A stretch of 5,088 nucleotides of DNA from Halieaceae bacterium. Its GTDB lineage: Bacteria > Pseudomonadota > Gammaproteobacteria > Pseudomonadales > Halieaceae. The position numbers and the translations under genes were made by a program. Where the stretch lies: NCBI GenBank assembly GCA_002705465.1, contig PAGS01000055.1, positions 7,752 through 12,839 of the forward strand. The letters are read 5' to 3'. This document shows positions 1 to 5,088 of this stretch, piece after piece (position 1 is the stretch's first letter; every line of letters begins with the position of its first letter). The notes under the pieces were generated by a model. The model was not told the DNA's origin. It saw nothing but the letters and a program-made list of their open reading frames with translations, and searched no databases.

Positions 1-1187
1 GAATCGATCAAAATGGTTTGCGTGGAGCCGACTTTTGCCTGCAGTTTGGCGGCGCTGATCGACTGTTGCAGCGACATAAACTGCTCCCAGCGCCGTTGCT
101 TGAGTTTCTCCGGCACGGGGTCCGGTAACTGGTTTGCAGCCGCGCCCTTGACCGGTGAATATTGAAAGCATCCCACTCGATCCAGCTTTGCTTCGTCAAT
201 AAAGGCCAGCAACTCTTCAAACTCTGCGTCGGTCTCGCCCGGGTATCCGACGATGAAGGTCGAGCGTATGGTCAGTTCAGGACAGATGTCTCGCCATCGG
301 GCGATGCGATCCAAGGTTTTTTCCGAGGCTGCTGGCCGCTTCATCCGCTGTAATACGCTACTCGCGCCATGCTGAAGCGGCATATCGATATAGGGGAGCA
401 GCTTACCCTGCGCCATCATGGGAATGAGCGCATCAACGTGAGGGTAGGGGTATACGTAGTGAAAACGGACCCAAATACCCATCTCGGAGAGAGCTGAAGC
501 CAGCGCCTCGAGGTTGCTTTTAAGCGGTCTGCCTTGCCAGAAGTCAGTCTTATACTTCAGATCGAGGCCATAGGCACTGGTATCCTGTGAGACGACGAGC
601 AACTCTCTGACACCCGCCCTGACCAATCCCTCCGCTTCAACCATGACTGAACCAATCGGCCGGCTCACCAGATTGCCCCGGATGCTAGGTATGATGCAGA
701 AACGGCAGCGGTGGTTGCATCCCTCACTAATCTTCAAATAGGCGTAGTGACGAGGGGTGAGCTTCACGCCTTGTGCGGGGATCAAATCACTCAAGGGGTC
801 AGGCCGATGATTGTTTGGCAGTGCCTCTCTGACTGTGGCGAGCACCTCCTCATACGCTGCCGGTCCGCTGACCCCCATTACTTTAGGGTGTCGAGCCAGG
901 ATGGTTTCCGCATCTTCGCCTCGCCCCATGCAACCGGTTACCAGCACCCGACCATTTTCCTGAATTGCCTCGCCGATCGCTTCCAGGCTCTCCTCTTTGG
1001 CCGCGTCAATAAAACCACAGGTATTGACAATCACGACGCCGGCATCTTCATAGTGCGGCGTGATCTCATATCCCTCTGTCCGCAGCTGGGTGAGAATTCT
1101 CTCAGAGTCAACCAATGCCTTCGGGCAGCCCAGTGAGATAAAGCCCACCTTTGCCGCATTGCTAGCGAGTGTGTTGGCAGGGTCCAT
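1..1187 (-). CDS. rimO: Ribosomal protein S12 methylthiotransferase RimO, 3' end cut by the window edge
   Basis: RimO is a radical-SAM iron-sulfur enzyme that adds a methylthio group to a conserved aspartate of ribosomal protein S12. About 395 residues are visible. The N-terminal methylthiotransferase domain carries the three cluster cysteines C21 (in [12 protein letters not shown], a RimO-type signature), C57 (NTCGFID) and C86 (TGCMGRG). The radical-SAM motif is CNHRCRFC (C157, C161, C164), followed by IIPSIRG. Further family motifs are [19 protein letters not shown] and [10 protein letters not shown]. The reading frame is open to the left edge and stops in GSTQTILID, apparently the beginning of the C-terminal TRAM domain, so roughly 45 residues are missing compared with the 441-residue E. 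coli protein. The ATG start is preceded by AGAGG nine bases upstream, inside the end of the DUF2244 gene, only 4 nt after that gene's stop, which suggests translational coupling. [12 protein letters not shown] separates it from the related MiaB. Confidence 0.97.
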   Translation of the reverse strand, partial: MDPANTLASNAAKVGFISLGCPKALVDSERILTQLRTEGYEITPHYEDAGVVIVNTCGFIDAAKEESLEAIGEAIQENGRVLVTGCMGRGEDAETILARHPKVMGVSGPAAYEEVLATVREALPNNHRPDPLSDLIPAQGVKLTPRHYAYLKISEGCNHRCRFCIIPSIRGNLVSRPIGSVMVEAEGLVRAGVRELLVVSQDTSAYGLDLKYKTDFWQGRPLKSNLEALASALSEMGIWVRFHYVYPYPHVDALIPMMAQGKLLPYIDMPLQHGASSVLQRMKRPAASEKTLDRIARWRDICPELTIRSTFIVGYPGETDAEFEELLAFIDEAKLDRVGCFQYSPVKGAAANQLPDPVPEKLKQRRWEQFMSLQQSISAAKLQAKVGSTQTILID

Positions 1188-1191
1188 CGCG

Positions 1192-1695
1192 TCAGGCCTC
1201 TAGTGAACCATCAGAGCTGTGCGTGCGAATGCGGAGCTCCTGACGGAGCAGACTCAGTAGCTCCAGCGTTTCTTCTCTGCTGAGGAAGTCCCCAACGCGA
1301 GTCTCGGACAGGCGGTCGTGCACAGACAGTTCAGGCCCCTGCCAGTGATGAGACTCTGGCACCACCCGCAGTGCGGACTGCCGTCGTTCAAAGCACCACC
1401 GCCGCTTGGGCACGAAGTAGCCCTTGTCGACGGTAATCAAATCGTCAGTCAGCCTGATCACGTGACGGTACTCCAGTTTCCAATTAACCCAATACAGTGC
1501 GCCACCGAGTGCAGCCAGTTCGAGGCCGGCGAGCGGCAGTATGGGCCAGGCGCCCAATAAGGCGAAGCCAATTCCCGCGCCGAGCGATGGCACGGCCAGC
1601 GCGCCCAGCAACCAGAGGTTATGGCGCCAGCTTGAGGAGTGGTTGGGTTTGGCAATGATGACCTTCTCCCCATCCACTTGATCCATCGATACCAC
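1192..1695 (-). CDS. DUF2244 family small integral membrane protein
   Basis: This 167-residue protein looks like the proteobacterial DUF2244 family, whose function is unknown to me. The recognisable parts are the N-terminal [13 protein letters not shown] stretch (residues 16-28), two hydrophobic segments at about 27-47 and 51-70 joined by the family-like [12 protein letters not shown] turn, and then a soluble, basic C-terminal half (about 73-167) with [12 protein letters not shown]. The likely topology is a two-helix hairpin in the inner membrane with a cytoplasmic tail. The start chosen is the GTG at 1695, which has GGAAG six bases upstream. An in-frame ATG three codons later (1686) is the alternative but lacks a comparable ribosome site. 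The gene begins 72 nt after rluA and ends 4 nt before rimO. Its pairing with rimO may be operon convenience; the sequence shows no functional link. Confidence 0.9.
   Translation of the reverse strand: MVSMDQVDGEKVIIAKPNHSSSWRHNLWLLGALAVPSLGAGIGFALLGAWPILPLAGLELAALGGALYWVNWKLEYRHVIRLTDDLITVDKGYFVPKRRWCFERRQSALRVVPESHHWQGPELSVHDRLSETRVGDFLSREETLELLSLLRQELRIRTHSSDGSLEA
1197..1201 (-). promoter_or_regulatory. Shine-Dalgarno site for rimO
   Basis: Read on the minus strand this is AGAGG, with a 9-nt spacer to the rimO ATG at 1187. It lies within the last codons of the DUF2244 gene, so translation of the two genes is probably linked. Confidence 0.6.
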
Positions 1696-1767
1696 GGTCT
1701 GCTTCCAGAGTCGAATGAGCCATGGTAATCCATCTCCCTACAGAGTCGGAACGGCTATTGGGCTGCC
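1696..1767 (-). other. Intergenic spacer between rluA and the DUF2244 gene
   Basis: At 72 nt this is the longest certain gap in the window. It contains a weak ribosome site (GGAAG at 1702-1706 on the minus strand) for the DUF2244 GTG start and two copies of the 8-mer cagagtcg (1706-1713 and 1741-1748, 35 bp apart). I see no hairpin with a T-run and no convincing -35/-10 pair, so neither a terminator nor a promoter can be called. Confidence 0.5.
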
Positions 1768-2427
1768 TCACGCATCCGTGGTAAATATCGATGGCGCAGG
1801 CGAATAGCCGCTAAGGACGTGTCCTGATCTTGGATGCCGGAAGCGAAGGCTGGTCGCGTGAAGGAGCAGTCGCGGTGCAGCCTGCAGCGCCGCGTCAGGT
1901 GCATAGAAATCGCAGCCTAAAATGGGGTGACCAATCTCGTTCATGTGGACGCGTAACTGGTGGGATCGGCCGGTTACGGGTGTCAATTCAAGCAGAGAAC
2001 TTTGCTCAGCACGGCTCAGAACCCGCCATCGGGTGAGAGCAGATTTTCCCGTCAGCTGACATACTTTTTGTCTCGGCCGGTTTGGCCAGTCAGCAGTGAG
2101 TGGTAGGTCGACAACGCCCCAATCGTCCTCGACGCGGCCGGCAACCCGGGCGACATAGGTTTTTTCGATCAGACGATCCTGAAACTGACGTGCGAGGCTT
2201 GAGAGAGCGCTGCGGTGTCTCGGCACAACCATAATGCCCGAGGTGTCGAGATCCAGCCGGTGTACCGCATTGACCCCTGGGTAGCGTTTGGACAGCCGCA
2301 GCAGGAGACAATCGTGATTAAGTGGATGCCTGCCGGGCACGCTGAGCAATAGCGTCGGCTTGTCGACGATCAGCAAATCCTGATCGCGGTATAGTAATCG
2401 GATATTTTCCCTAGAGTGCGGTACCAA
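1768..2427 (-). CDS. rluA: Dual-specificity rRNA/tRNA pseudouridine synthase RluA
   Basis: RluA isomerises uridine to pseudouridine; the E. coli enzyme acts on 23S rRNA U746 and on U32 of several tRNAs. RluA-specific matches are DKPTLLLSVPGR, the catalytic loop HRLDLDTSG with its aspartate (residue 59 from the start used here), DLPLTADWPNRPRQKVC, and the C-terminal TGRSHQLRVHM...GHPILG...LLLHA core. No S4 domain is present, as expected for RluA. The start is uncertain. The frame extends upstream to an ATG at 2535 (255 residues, 55 nt inside pdxJ, no Shine-Dalgarno) with a GTG at 2475 (5 nt past the pdxJ stop, also without one). I chose the TTG at 2427 because it gives 219 residues, the E. coli RluA length, because the extra 36 residues have no counterpart in the family, and because a strong AGGGAGGAGG lies upstream. 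That site is 14 nt away, longer than ideal. The function is near certain; the start is perhaps 50%. Confidence 0.93.
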   Translation of the reverse strand: MVPHSRENIRLLYRDQDLLIVDKPTLLLSVPGRHPLNHDCLLLRLSKRYPGVNAVHRLDLDTSGIMVVPRHRSALSSLARQFQDRLIEKTYVARVAGRVEDDWGVVDLPLTADWPNRPRQKVCQLTGKSALTRWRVLSRAEQSSLLELTPVTGRSHQLRVHMNEIGHPILGCDFYAPDAALQAAPRLLLHATSLRFRHPRSGHVLSGYSPAPSIFTTDA

Positions 2428-2441
2428 ATAGGGGGGCGCGT

Positions 2442-2451
2442 CCTCCTCCCT
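2442..2451 (-). promoter_or_regulatory. Strong purine-rich Shine-Dalgarno-like tract in the 5' part of rluA
   Basis: Read on the minus strand this is AGGGAGGAGG, the best anti-16S complement near rluA. It lies inside the longest rluA frame and 14 nt upstream of the candidate TTG at 2427, with a six-C run (2431-2436) in the spacer. If it is the true ribosome site, the longer forms starting at 2535 or 2475 are not the main product. Confidence 0.45.
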
Positions 2452-2480
2452 AGAGTCTGTGATGCTGGCACGCACGTCGG

Positions 2481-3263
2481 TCAGAGTGACTTCAATACGG
2501 CAAGGTAGCGATGGATAGTCTCCGGTATTCCCCATCGTAGCGCGTCAATTGTGAAGGCGTGTCCGATGGAGACCTCCAGCAGGTTTGGGATATCAAAATC
2601 GACCAGATTCGACAGGTTCAGATCGTGGCCAGCATTGATACCCAGACCTTGTTCCGTTGCAGCGCGGGCGGCTTCCTGAAATTCGAAGAGTGTCGACGCA
2701 TGATCACCCCTCTCGTGCGCCCGGGCGTAGCGTTCCGTATAAAGCTCAATCCGGTCCGCGCCCAGAGCGGGTATCATTTCGATTTGTCTTGGGTCCGGGT
2801 CCATGAACAGACTCACTCGGCAGCCCCACGTTTTCAGCTGCTCGATGACGGGTAACAGCTTGTCGCCGTCCCGCGTGATGTCAAATCCGTGGTCTGAGGT
2901 AAGTTGGTCGTCAGCGTCGGGTACCAGCGTCACCTGCGCCGGGCGGACAGCCTCAACCAGAGACATGAAGCCGGGGTAGTCTGTCACTCCCTGGCGCCCG
3001 GACGGCTGCGCTTCAGCAAACGGGTTTCCTTCAATATTTAGCTCCGCCGATGCTCCCGAGCTCGATTGGGAGAGCGCCGCATTGCCCAGAGCAATGCAGT
3101 CGTCGCCACGAATATGTCGTTGGTCTGGGCGAGGGTGAACGGTGATGCCGTGTGCCCCCGCTTGAAGCACCGCGGTGGCGAATTCGCAGGGGTCAGGGTG
3201 ACGGGTATCTCTGGAGTTCCTGATCAGCGCGATTTTGTTGAGGTTAATACTAAGTTGTATCAC
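2481..3263 (-). CDS. pdxJ: Pyridoxine 5'-phosphate synthase PdxJ, variant (Bacteroidota-like) subfamily
   Basis: PdxJ condenses 1-deoxy-D-xylulose 5-phosphate with 3-amino-2-oxopropyl phosphate to make pyridoxine 5'-phosphate in the DXP-dependent vitamin B6 pathway. It is a cytoplasmic TIM barrel. Visible motifs are NLNKIALIRNSR (residues 7-18), GITVHPRPDQRHI (39-51) with H43, R45 and H50, the ELNIEG strand with E78 (matching the E. coli catalytic glutamate), GADRIELYTE (168-177), NAGHDLN with H213, and EVSIGHA with G234-H235. At 260 residues it is longer than the roughly 240 usual, owing to a Ser/Gly-rich insert at about 65-72 and a second insert at about 82-95. Where the E. coli protein has D-H near its N-terminus this one has N9-K10, as in Bacteroidota homologues I recall. 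The start is a GTG; an in-frame TGA lies two codons upstream, so no longer form is possible. Its Shine-Dalgarno is weak (GAAG, 4-nt spacer). It follows ppi by 39 nt. Confidence 0.95.
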   Translation of the reverse strand: MIQLSINLNKIALIRNSRDTRHPDPCEFATAVLQAGAHGITVHPRPDQRHIRGDDCIALGNAALSQSSSGASAELNIEGNPFAEAQPSGRQGVTDYPGFMSLVEAVRPAQVTLVPDADDQLTSDHGFDITRDGDKLLPVIEQLKTWGCRVSLFMDPDPRQIEMIPALGADRIELYTERYARAHERGDHASTLFEFQEAARAATEQGLGINAGHDLNLSNLVDFDIPNLLEVSIGHAFTIDALRWGIPETIHRYLAVLKSL

Positions 3264-3276
3264 GGTGCTTCATCAC

Positions 3277-3289
3277 GATGCCGGGCATC
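3277..3289. repeat. 13-bp perfect palindrome in the ppi-pdxJ gap
   Basis: The sequence gatgccgggcatc has 6-bp arms around one central base. It sits 13 nt upstream of the pdxJ GTG start. As RNA it could only form a short stem of about 5 bp with a 3-nt loop and has no T-run after it, so it is not a convincing terminator. It could be a small operator or a hairpin near the ribosome site, or chance. Confidence 0.3.
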
Positions 3290-3302
3290 ATCAGGGTGTC
3301 GC

Positions 3303-3920
3303 TCACTGTGCCACACGTTGCACAGAGAGAATGATGATGGGCTTAACGGGCACATCCTGAAAAACGTTCGGCCCTCTGGTAGTCATGGCTTGCGCCGCAC
3401 CCGTATCCGAGAGCGCAATGATGTCCACCACTTGCATGCCATCGAGTACCTCTCCAAATACGGTATAGCCGTCTTTCCCGGGTGACCAGTCGAGACGGAG
3501 GTTACTACGCTGGTTGATAAAAAACTGTGCGGTGGCCGAGTCGGGGTCGTTGGTTCTCGCCATCGCCAGCGTACCTCGGGTGTTATGCAGCTTGTTTTTG
3601 GATTCGTTGACGATGGGTTCCTTGGTGGGCTTCTCCTCAAGCGCTTCTGTAAAACCCCCTCCCTGAATCATAAAATTGGGAATAACGCGATGAAATACGG
3701 TGCCGTCATAGTGCCCCTCATCCACGTAGCTCAGAAAATTCTCAACCGTGAGGGGAGACTTATCGGCGAAAAGCTCGATGGTGATATCGCCATCGGTGGT
3801 TTTTATCAGCACAATGGGGTTGCCTGTCTCCTCGCTCAATGCCCCCATGGCTCCTAAGAGCATCGACGCAGCGAAAAGCCCCCTCCATACAATGCGAAAA
3901 AAGTTCAATCTTGTCGTCAT
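3303..3920 (-). CDS. Secreted cyclophilin-type peptidyl-prolyl cis-trans isomerase
   Basis: This protein catalyses cis-trans isomerisation of X-Pro bonds in client proteins. It has 205 residues. Residues 1 to about 28 form a signal peptide (basic MTTRLNFFRIVWR, then hydrophobic LFAASMLLGAMGAL), indicating periplasmic export as for E. coli PpiA. The cyclophilin domain runs from about 35 to 203 with GHYDGTVFHRVIPNFMIQGGGF (catalytic R78, Q86), NTRGTLAMAR (113-122), the AQFFIN core (131-136) and GYTVFGEV (151-158). Near residues 140-144 the sequence reads NLRLD, so the tryptophan of human CypA (W121) that contacts cyclosporin appears not to be conserved; bacterial cyclophilins usually differ there. 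The start is the ATG at 3920 with GAGGAG six bases upstream. An in-frame start at 3971 would overlap the SH3 gene and put 17 extra residues before the signal peptide, so I rejected it. The gene follows the SH3 gene by 14 nt. I cannot say whether ppiA or another name is orthologous. Confidence 0.95.
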   Translation of the reverse strand: MTTRLNFFRIVWRGLFAASMLLGAMGALSEETGNPIVLIKTTDGDITIELFADKSPLTVENFLSYVDEGHYDGTVFHRVIPNFMIQGGGFTEALEEKPTKEPIVNESKNKLHNTRGTLAMARTNDPDSATAQFFINQRSNLRLDWSPGKDGYTVFGEVLDGMQVVDIIALSDTGAAQAMTTRGPNVFQDVPVKPIIILSVQRVAQ

Positions 3921-3926
3921 GTTGAT

Positions 3927-3932
3927 CTCCTC
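3927..3932 (-). promoter_or_regulatory. Shine-Dalgarno site deciding the cyclophilin start
   Basis: Read on the minus strand this is GAGGAG with a 6-nt spacer to the ATG at 3920. It lies in the 14-nt gap after the SH3 gene's TAA. It fixes the start at the beginning of the signal peptide rather than 17 codons upstream. Confidence 0.85.
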
Positions 3933-3934
3933 GG

Positions 3935-4636
3935 TTACGACCATCCATCCTGGCGTTTCTTGCCGGGCCACAGCCGCGGTGTGACCACTGCCAAAATGAC
4001 TCCGAGCAACACAGCGAGCGCGCCATCTAGAATCTGATTGTTGGCAATCCGTTCGCGGAGGCGCACGTTCTCCAGACGCAGCAGATCGGCATCAGAGCGT
4101 TCAGACTCAACTTCCGCCACCAATTGTTGATTCAACGCGTCAAGGTCCAGCGCTGCCGCCGAGACGCGTTTGACCTCGGTTAGCTCGTTCGTTGTCGCTT
4201 CCAGTTCGGATCTCAGCGTCAATATTGTGTCATCGGCTTCATCAGCCGCAGATGAGCGCTGATTCAGCTGGCTGACGACTCGGTCGCGCTCACTGCGCAA
4301 TTGTTCTACCTCGAGCTTCAGCTCATTCATCAGCAAGCTGGCCGGCGGTTCCGCCTGAAGGAACTGGGATGGCATCCAGCCTCGAATGCCTGCCCGTGTT
4401 TCAATTTCAGCCCATTTTCCGTCTTCGCTTTCGCCAAACACCATTAGCGCCGTGCCCGATGGAAGACCGCTGTTCACAATTCGAAAATCTGAGCCCGCGC
4501 CGCTGCGGACCGGCACCAACACTCTGTCACTCACGTACCGGGTGTCTTGCCCGAAGGCCATCGGCGCCGCGACAGCCGCGCAATAGCTACAGACCACGAG
4601 AAGGCCGAGCCGGCCATAGTTTGGTAGGAGTTTCAT
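3935..4636 (-). CDS. YgiM-like SH3 domain, coiled-coil and membrane-anchor protein (TIGR04211 type)
   Basis: The protein has 233 residues with the architecture of E. coli YgiM. A signal sequence covers about 1-29 (MKLLPNYGRLGLLVVCSYC...AMAFG-like end). A bacterial SH3 domain runs from about 31 to 95, starting DTRYVSDRV with VRSGAGSDFRIV and ending GIRGWMPSQFLQ. A long heptad-rich coiled coil covers about 100-200, one transmembrane helix 203-219 (LDGALAVLLGVILAVVTP), and the tail is short and basic, GKKRQDGWS, resembling the YgiM end. The likely topology puts the SH3 domain in the periplasm and the tail in the cytoplasm. Its biochemical role is not established; bacterial SH3 domains often bind peptide or cell-wall ligands. 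The start is the ATG at 4636, with GAGGG six bases upstream. A longer frame to 4753 adds 39 arginine-rich residues that are a shadow of yciB. The ATG overlaps the yciB stop (ATGA), pointing to coupled translation. Confidence 0.9.
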   Translation of the reverse strand: MKLLPNYGRLGLLVVCSYCAAVAAPMAFGQDTRYVSDRVLVPVRSGAGSDFRIVNSGLPSGTALMVFGESEDGKWAEIETRAGIRGWMPSQFLQAEPPASLLMNELKLEVEQLRSERDRVVSQLNQRSSAADEADDTILTLRSELEATTNELTEVKRVSAAALDLDALNQQLVAEVESERSDADLLRLENVRLRERIANNQILDGALAVLLGVILAVVTPRLWPGKKRQDGWS

Positions 4637-5088
4637 TGAGAACCCTCGGGTTGCTCGCCGTCGTCTTTCACATGTGGCGCGACGACGGCAACAGTCAGCA
4701 GCATCAGCGCCAAGGTGAAGCCAATGCTCGAATATAGCTTGTATGACACCCAAACGGCCTCTTCGAAGCGATAGGCGACGAAAAGGTTCACCGCACCCAC
4801 CAGCGCGAAATTGCCTATCCAGAGCACATTGAGACGCGTCCAGATCGGTCGGGGCAGCGAAAGTTGACTCCCAAGCACTTTCTCAAGAACAGTGCTCTTA
4901 CCGATAAATTGGGATCCGAGGAATACCGCAGCGAGTACCCAGTTGAATACGGTGGGTTTCCACTGTATGAATCGTTGATCTCTCAGAATCAAGGTGGCCG
5001 CGCCAAAGAGCAGCACTGCCAAGGTCATCCACATCAAACGCTTGTCGTTTCGTTTTTCCAGGAGTGATGAGATGAGCCAGGTCAACGC
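4633..5088 (-). CDS. yciB: YciB/IspZ family inner membrane protein (septation protein A), 5' end cut by the window edge
   Basis: This is an integral inner-membrane protein linked in E. coli and Shigella to cell-envelope integrity and septation; its molecular activity is unknown. The 151 residues seen match the YciB core: QWKPTVFNW (41-49 or so), AAVFLGSQFIGK, LPRPIWTRLN, the NLFVAYRFEEAVWVSYKLY segment and a last hydrophobic stretch. Four hydrophobic segments are visible (MTLAVLLFGAATLIL, VFNWVLAAVFLGSQFI, VLWIGNFALVGAVNLFVAY and IGFTLALMLLTVAVVA), followed by a polar tail DDGEQPEGSQ. Against the 179-residue E. coli protein, about 28-30 N-terminal residues lie beyond the right edge. The frame is open to the edge; a TTG at 5085 is just an internal Leu codon, not the start. 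Its stop overlaps the next gene's start by 4 nt. Confidence 0.95.
   Translation of the reverse strand, partial: ALTWLISSLLEKRNDKRLMWMTLAVLLFGAATLILRDQRFIQWKPTVFNWVLAAVFLGSQFIGKSTVLEKVLGSQLSLPRPIWTRLNVLWIGNFALVGAVNLFVAYRFEEAVWVSYKLYSSIGFTLALMLLTVAVVAPHVKDDGEQPEGSQ
4643..4647 (-). promoter_or_regulatory. Shine-Dalgarno site for the SH3 gene
   Basis: Read on the minus strand this is GAGGG with a 6-nt spacer to the ATG at 4636. It lies within the last codons of yciB and supports the internal ATG start over the longer frame. Confidence 0.7.

Noticed and set aside
711..1136. 141-codon plus-strand frame opposite rimO
   Set aside because: It is antisense to a clear rimO with all cysteine motifs intact; the protein resembles nothing I recognise.
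1721..1733. Inverted repeat atgg-taat-ccat in the spacer before the DUF2244 gene
   Set aside because: The arms are only 4 bp and there is no T-run, so it is neither a terminator nor a convincing operator.
1458..1733. 91-codon minus-strand frame from an ATG at 1733 with GGAG nearby
   Set aside because: It is a shifted frame over the DUF2244 gene; the DUF2244 frame has membrane helices and family motifs, this one does not.
1696..1767. Possible promoter for the DUF2244-rimO pair
   Set aside because: The best -35-like TTCCGA with a -10-like TTACCA at 17 bp matches too poorly to call.
3250..3291. Minus-strand mini-frame of 13 codons (MMPGIVMKHRDTT) overlapping the pdxJ start, a possible leader peptide
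   Set aside because: It has no Shine-Dalgarno and no regulatory codon bias; frames this short are expected by chance.
3066..3485. 139-codon plus-strand frame across pdxJ, the gap and the cyclophilin gene
   Set aside because: It runs antisense through two confident genes and looks like low-information shadow translation.
3921..3971. 17-residue N-terminal extension of the cyclophilin
   Set aside because: It overlaps the SH3 gene end and precedes a signal peptide whose ATG has a near-ideal GAGGAG site.
4369..4737. 122-codon plus-strand frame opposite the SH3 gene and yciB
   Set aside because: It is antisense to two well-supported genes, rich in Arg, Pro and Cys as shadow frames in GC-rich DNA are, and has no domain I recognise.
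4637..4753. 39-residue N-terminal extension of the SH3 protein
   Set aside because: It overlaps yciB, is Arg/Cys-rich, and would place sequence ahead of a clear signal peptide that has its own ribosome site.

Overview
The window is a compact block of housekeeping genes, all on the minus strand. It most likely comes from the chromosome of a moderately GC-rich gammaproteobacterium, possibly a marine one. This rests on a YciB/IspZ-type membrane protein, a YgiM-like SH3 protein, a DUF2244 protein and an RluA with typical gammaproteobacterial motifs. I cannot name the genus from this sequence.

In the direction of transcription (right to left) the order is: yciB (5' end beyond the right edge), a YgiM-like SH3/coiled-coil/membrane-anchor protein, a secreted cyclophilin peptidyl-prolyl isomerase, pdxJ (vitamin B6 synthesis), rluA (rRNA/tRNA pseudouridine synthase), a DUF2244 membrane protein, and rimO (ribosomal protein S12 methylthiotransferase, 3' end beyond the left edge). 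Junctions are tight: a 4-nt ATGA overlap, then gaps of 14, 39, about 50 (or a 55-nt overlap, depending on the rluA start), 72 and 4 nt. There is no gene-free stretch above 100 bases and no convincing terminator, so transcription through the whole block as one operon is plausible but not proven.

The first three genes act at the envelope: YciB in the inner membrane, the SH3 protein anchored there and probably facing the periplasm, and an exported isomerase. The rest are intracellular functions (PLP synthesis and two RNA/ribosome modification enzymes) around a small unknown membrane protein. I see no mobile element, CRISPR array, tRNA, rRNA or defence system, and no candidate for a wholly new system. 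The points worth a second look are a PdxJ of the variant type I know from Bacteroidota rather than the E. coli type, an ambiguous rluA start beside a strong but oddly spaced Shine-Dalgarno tract, a small palindrome in the ppi-pdxJ gap, and translational coupling of yciB to the SH3 gene.
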